From positions 515 to 6,415 of the forward strand of contig QHWL01000137.1 of assembly GCA_003222555.1 (NCBI GenBank): 5,901 nt of DNA, in the 5' to 3' direction. This DNA comes from Acidobacteriota bacterium. Its GTDB lineage: Bacteria; Acidobacteriota; Vicinamibacteria; Vicinamibacterales; CAVVIG01. Both the position numbers and the translations under genes were made by a program. Shown piece by piece: positions 5,434 through 5,901 of this stretch. Position 1 is the stretch's first letter; the number at the start of each line of letters is the position of its first letter. Below the pieces are notes generated by a model. The model searched no databases and was not told where the DNA came from. It saw only the letters and a list, made by a program, of their open reading frames with translations.

Positions 5434-5895
5434 ATGCAGCAGGTCATCTCGAGCATGTTGCAGGGCTACGAACAGGGCAACATCAGTCGGCGTCATCTGA
5501 TCCAGGCGCTCGCGACGCTAGCCGTCGCCCCTGCTGTGGCTGCGGCGGCTCCAGAATCTCCGTTTCGCGGCGTTGGGATCAACCATGTCTCAATCAATGT
5601 GGCGGACGTGAAGCGCTCGCGCGACTTCTATCAGAAGTACTTCGGCTTGCCCGTCGATGGGGAAACCGCGAACTCGTGCTTTCTGAAGGCCGGCAACGAG
5701 TACCTGACGATCTTTCAGCGCCCGATGCCCGTCATCGACCACTTCTGCCTGGCGATCGACAATTACAAAACCGAGACAGTGATGGAAGAGTTCAGGCGGC
5801 AGGGGTTGAATCCGCGCGGCGCCGGCACCACTGTGACGGTCACCGACCCCGACGGTCTGTCGGTACAGATCACGGCAGCCGGACACCACCCCTAA
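5434..5895 (+). CDS. Tat-exported VOC (glyoxalase / extradiol dioxygenase fold) protein
   Basis: A small 153-residue protein, complete in the window. The N-terminus has a twin-arginine motif 'ISRRHLIQ' (R19-R20), an Ala-rich hydrophobic core and a likely cleavage after 'AVAAAA' (about 39). A single VOC domain follows (about 46-149). 'INHVSINVADVKRSRDFYQ' (49-67) is the classic first strand and helix. 'YLTIF' (90-94) is the fourth strand, 'IDHFCLAID' (101-109) opens the second module, and 'TDPDGLSVQI' (137-146) is the closing strand. Histidines H51 and H103 sit at the usual metal positions. The two usual Glu positions are Thr92 and Gln145, so metal binding is in doubt. VOC proteins act as isomerases, dioxygenases, epimerases or binding proteins. 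Being transcribed away from the amidohydrolase pair across a 180-bp shared region, it may belong to the same exported pathway; its substrate is unknown. Confidence 0.85.
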   Translation: MQQVISSMLQGYEQGNISRRHLIQALATLAVAPAVAAAAPESPFRGVGINHVSINVADVKRSRDFYQKYFGLPVDGETANSCFLKAGNEYLTIFQRPMPVIDHFCLAIDNYKTETVMEEFRRQGLNPRGAGTTVTVTDPDGLSVQITAAGHHP

Positions 5896-5901
5896 CGCCG
5901 T

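Noticed and set aside
1..5901. CRISPR arrays, tRNA or rRNA genes, transposases, attachment sites
   Set aside because: No regularly spaced direct repeats, tRNA-like cloverleaf, rRNA blocks or transposase/integrase motifs were seen; the only repeat families are the palindromes listed.

Overview
The window reads as a piece of a high-G+C (about 60% by eye) chromosome from a Gram-negative, probably soil or sediment, bacterium. Four of its six genes encode proteins with export signals, three of them twin-arginine (Tat). This gene mix (Gfo/Idh/MocA oxidoreductase, ACS-type sugar-acid transporter, kelch propeller, Tat-exported ACMSD-like amidohydrolases, Tat-exported VOC protein) and the CGCAGAG-type palindromic repeat at 454-540 recall Acidobacteriota such as Vicinamibacteria. 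That assignment is an inference from style; no rRNA or marker gene is present.

Layout. Positions 1-435 (+) are the C-terminal part of a Gfo/Idh/MocA-type oxidoreductase whose N-terminal Rossmann domain lies outside the window. A 143-bp gap follows, mostly filled by a long imperfect palindrome, then a perfect 12-bp palindrome just before the next ribosome binding site. Positions 579-1919 (+) encode an MFS transporter of the anion:cation symporter type. Only 23 bp later, 1943-2995 (+) encodes a secreted six-repeat kelch beta-propeller; the two look co-transcribed. A short weak hairpin separates this strand from two genes on the minus strand, 5253-4210 and 4121-3033. These are tandem paralogous metal-dependent amidohydrolases, both with Tat signals and both with a complete HxH/H/H/D site. 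A 180-bp divergent region (5254-5433) carries a nested inverted repeat. Positions 5434-5895 (+) encode a small Tat-exported VOC (glyoxalase-fold) protein.

How the parts may work together. The left half looks like uptake and oxidation of a small carboxylate or sugar acid (transporter plus NAD(P)-dependent oxidoreductase), with a periplasmic propeller alongside. The right half looks like periplasmic processing of a small, possibly aromatic, acid by decarboxylase- or hydrolase-type enzymes of the ACMSD clan, with a VOC protein expressed divergently. No substrate can be read from the sequence. Nothing here is a clear defence, mobile or RNA-guided system. The most distinctive features are the export of a normally cytoplasmic decarboxylase family as a tandem pair, and a VOC protein lacking both usual glutamate metal ligands.
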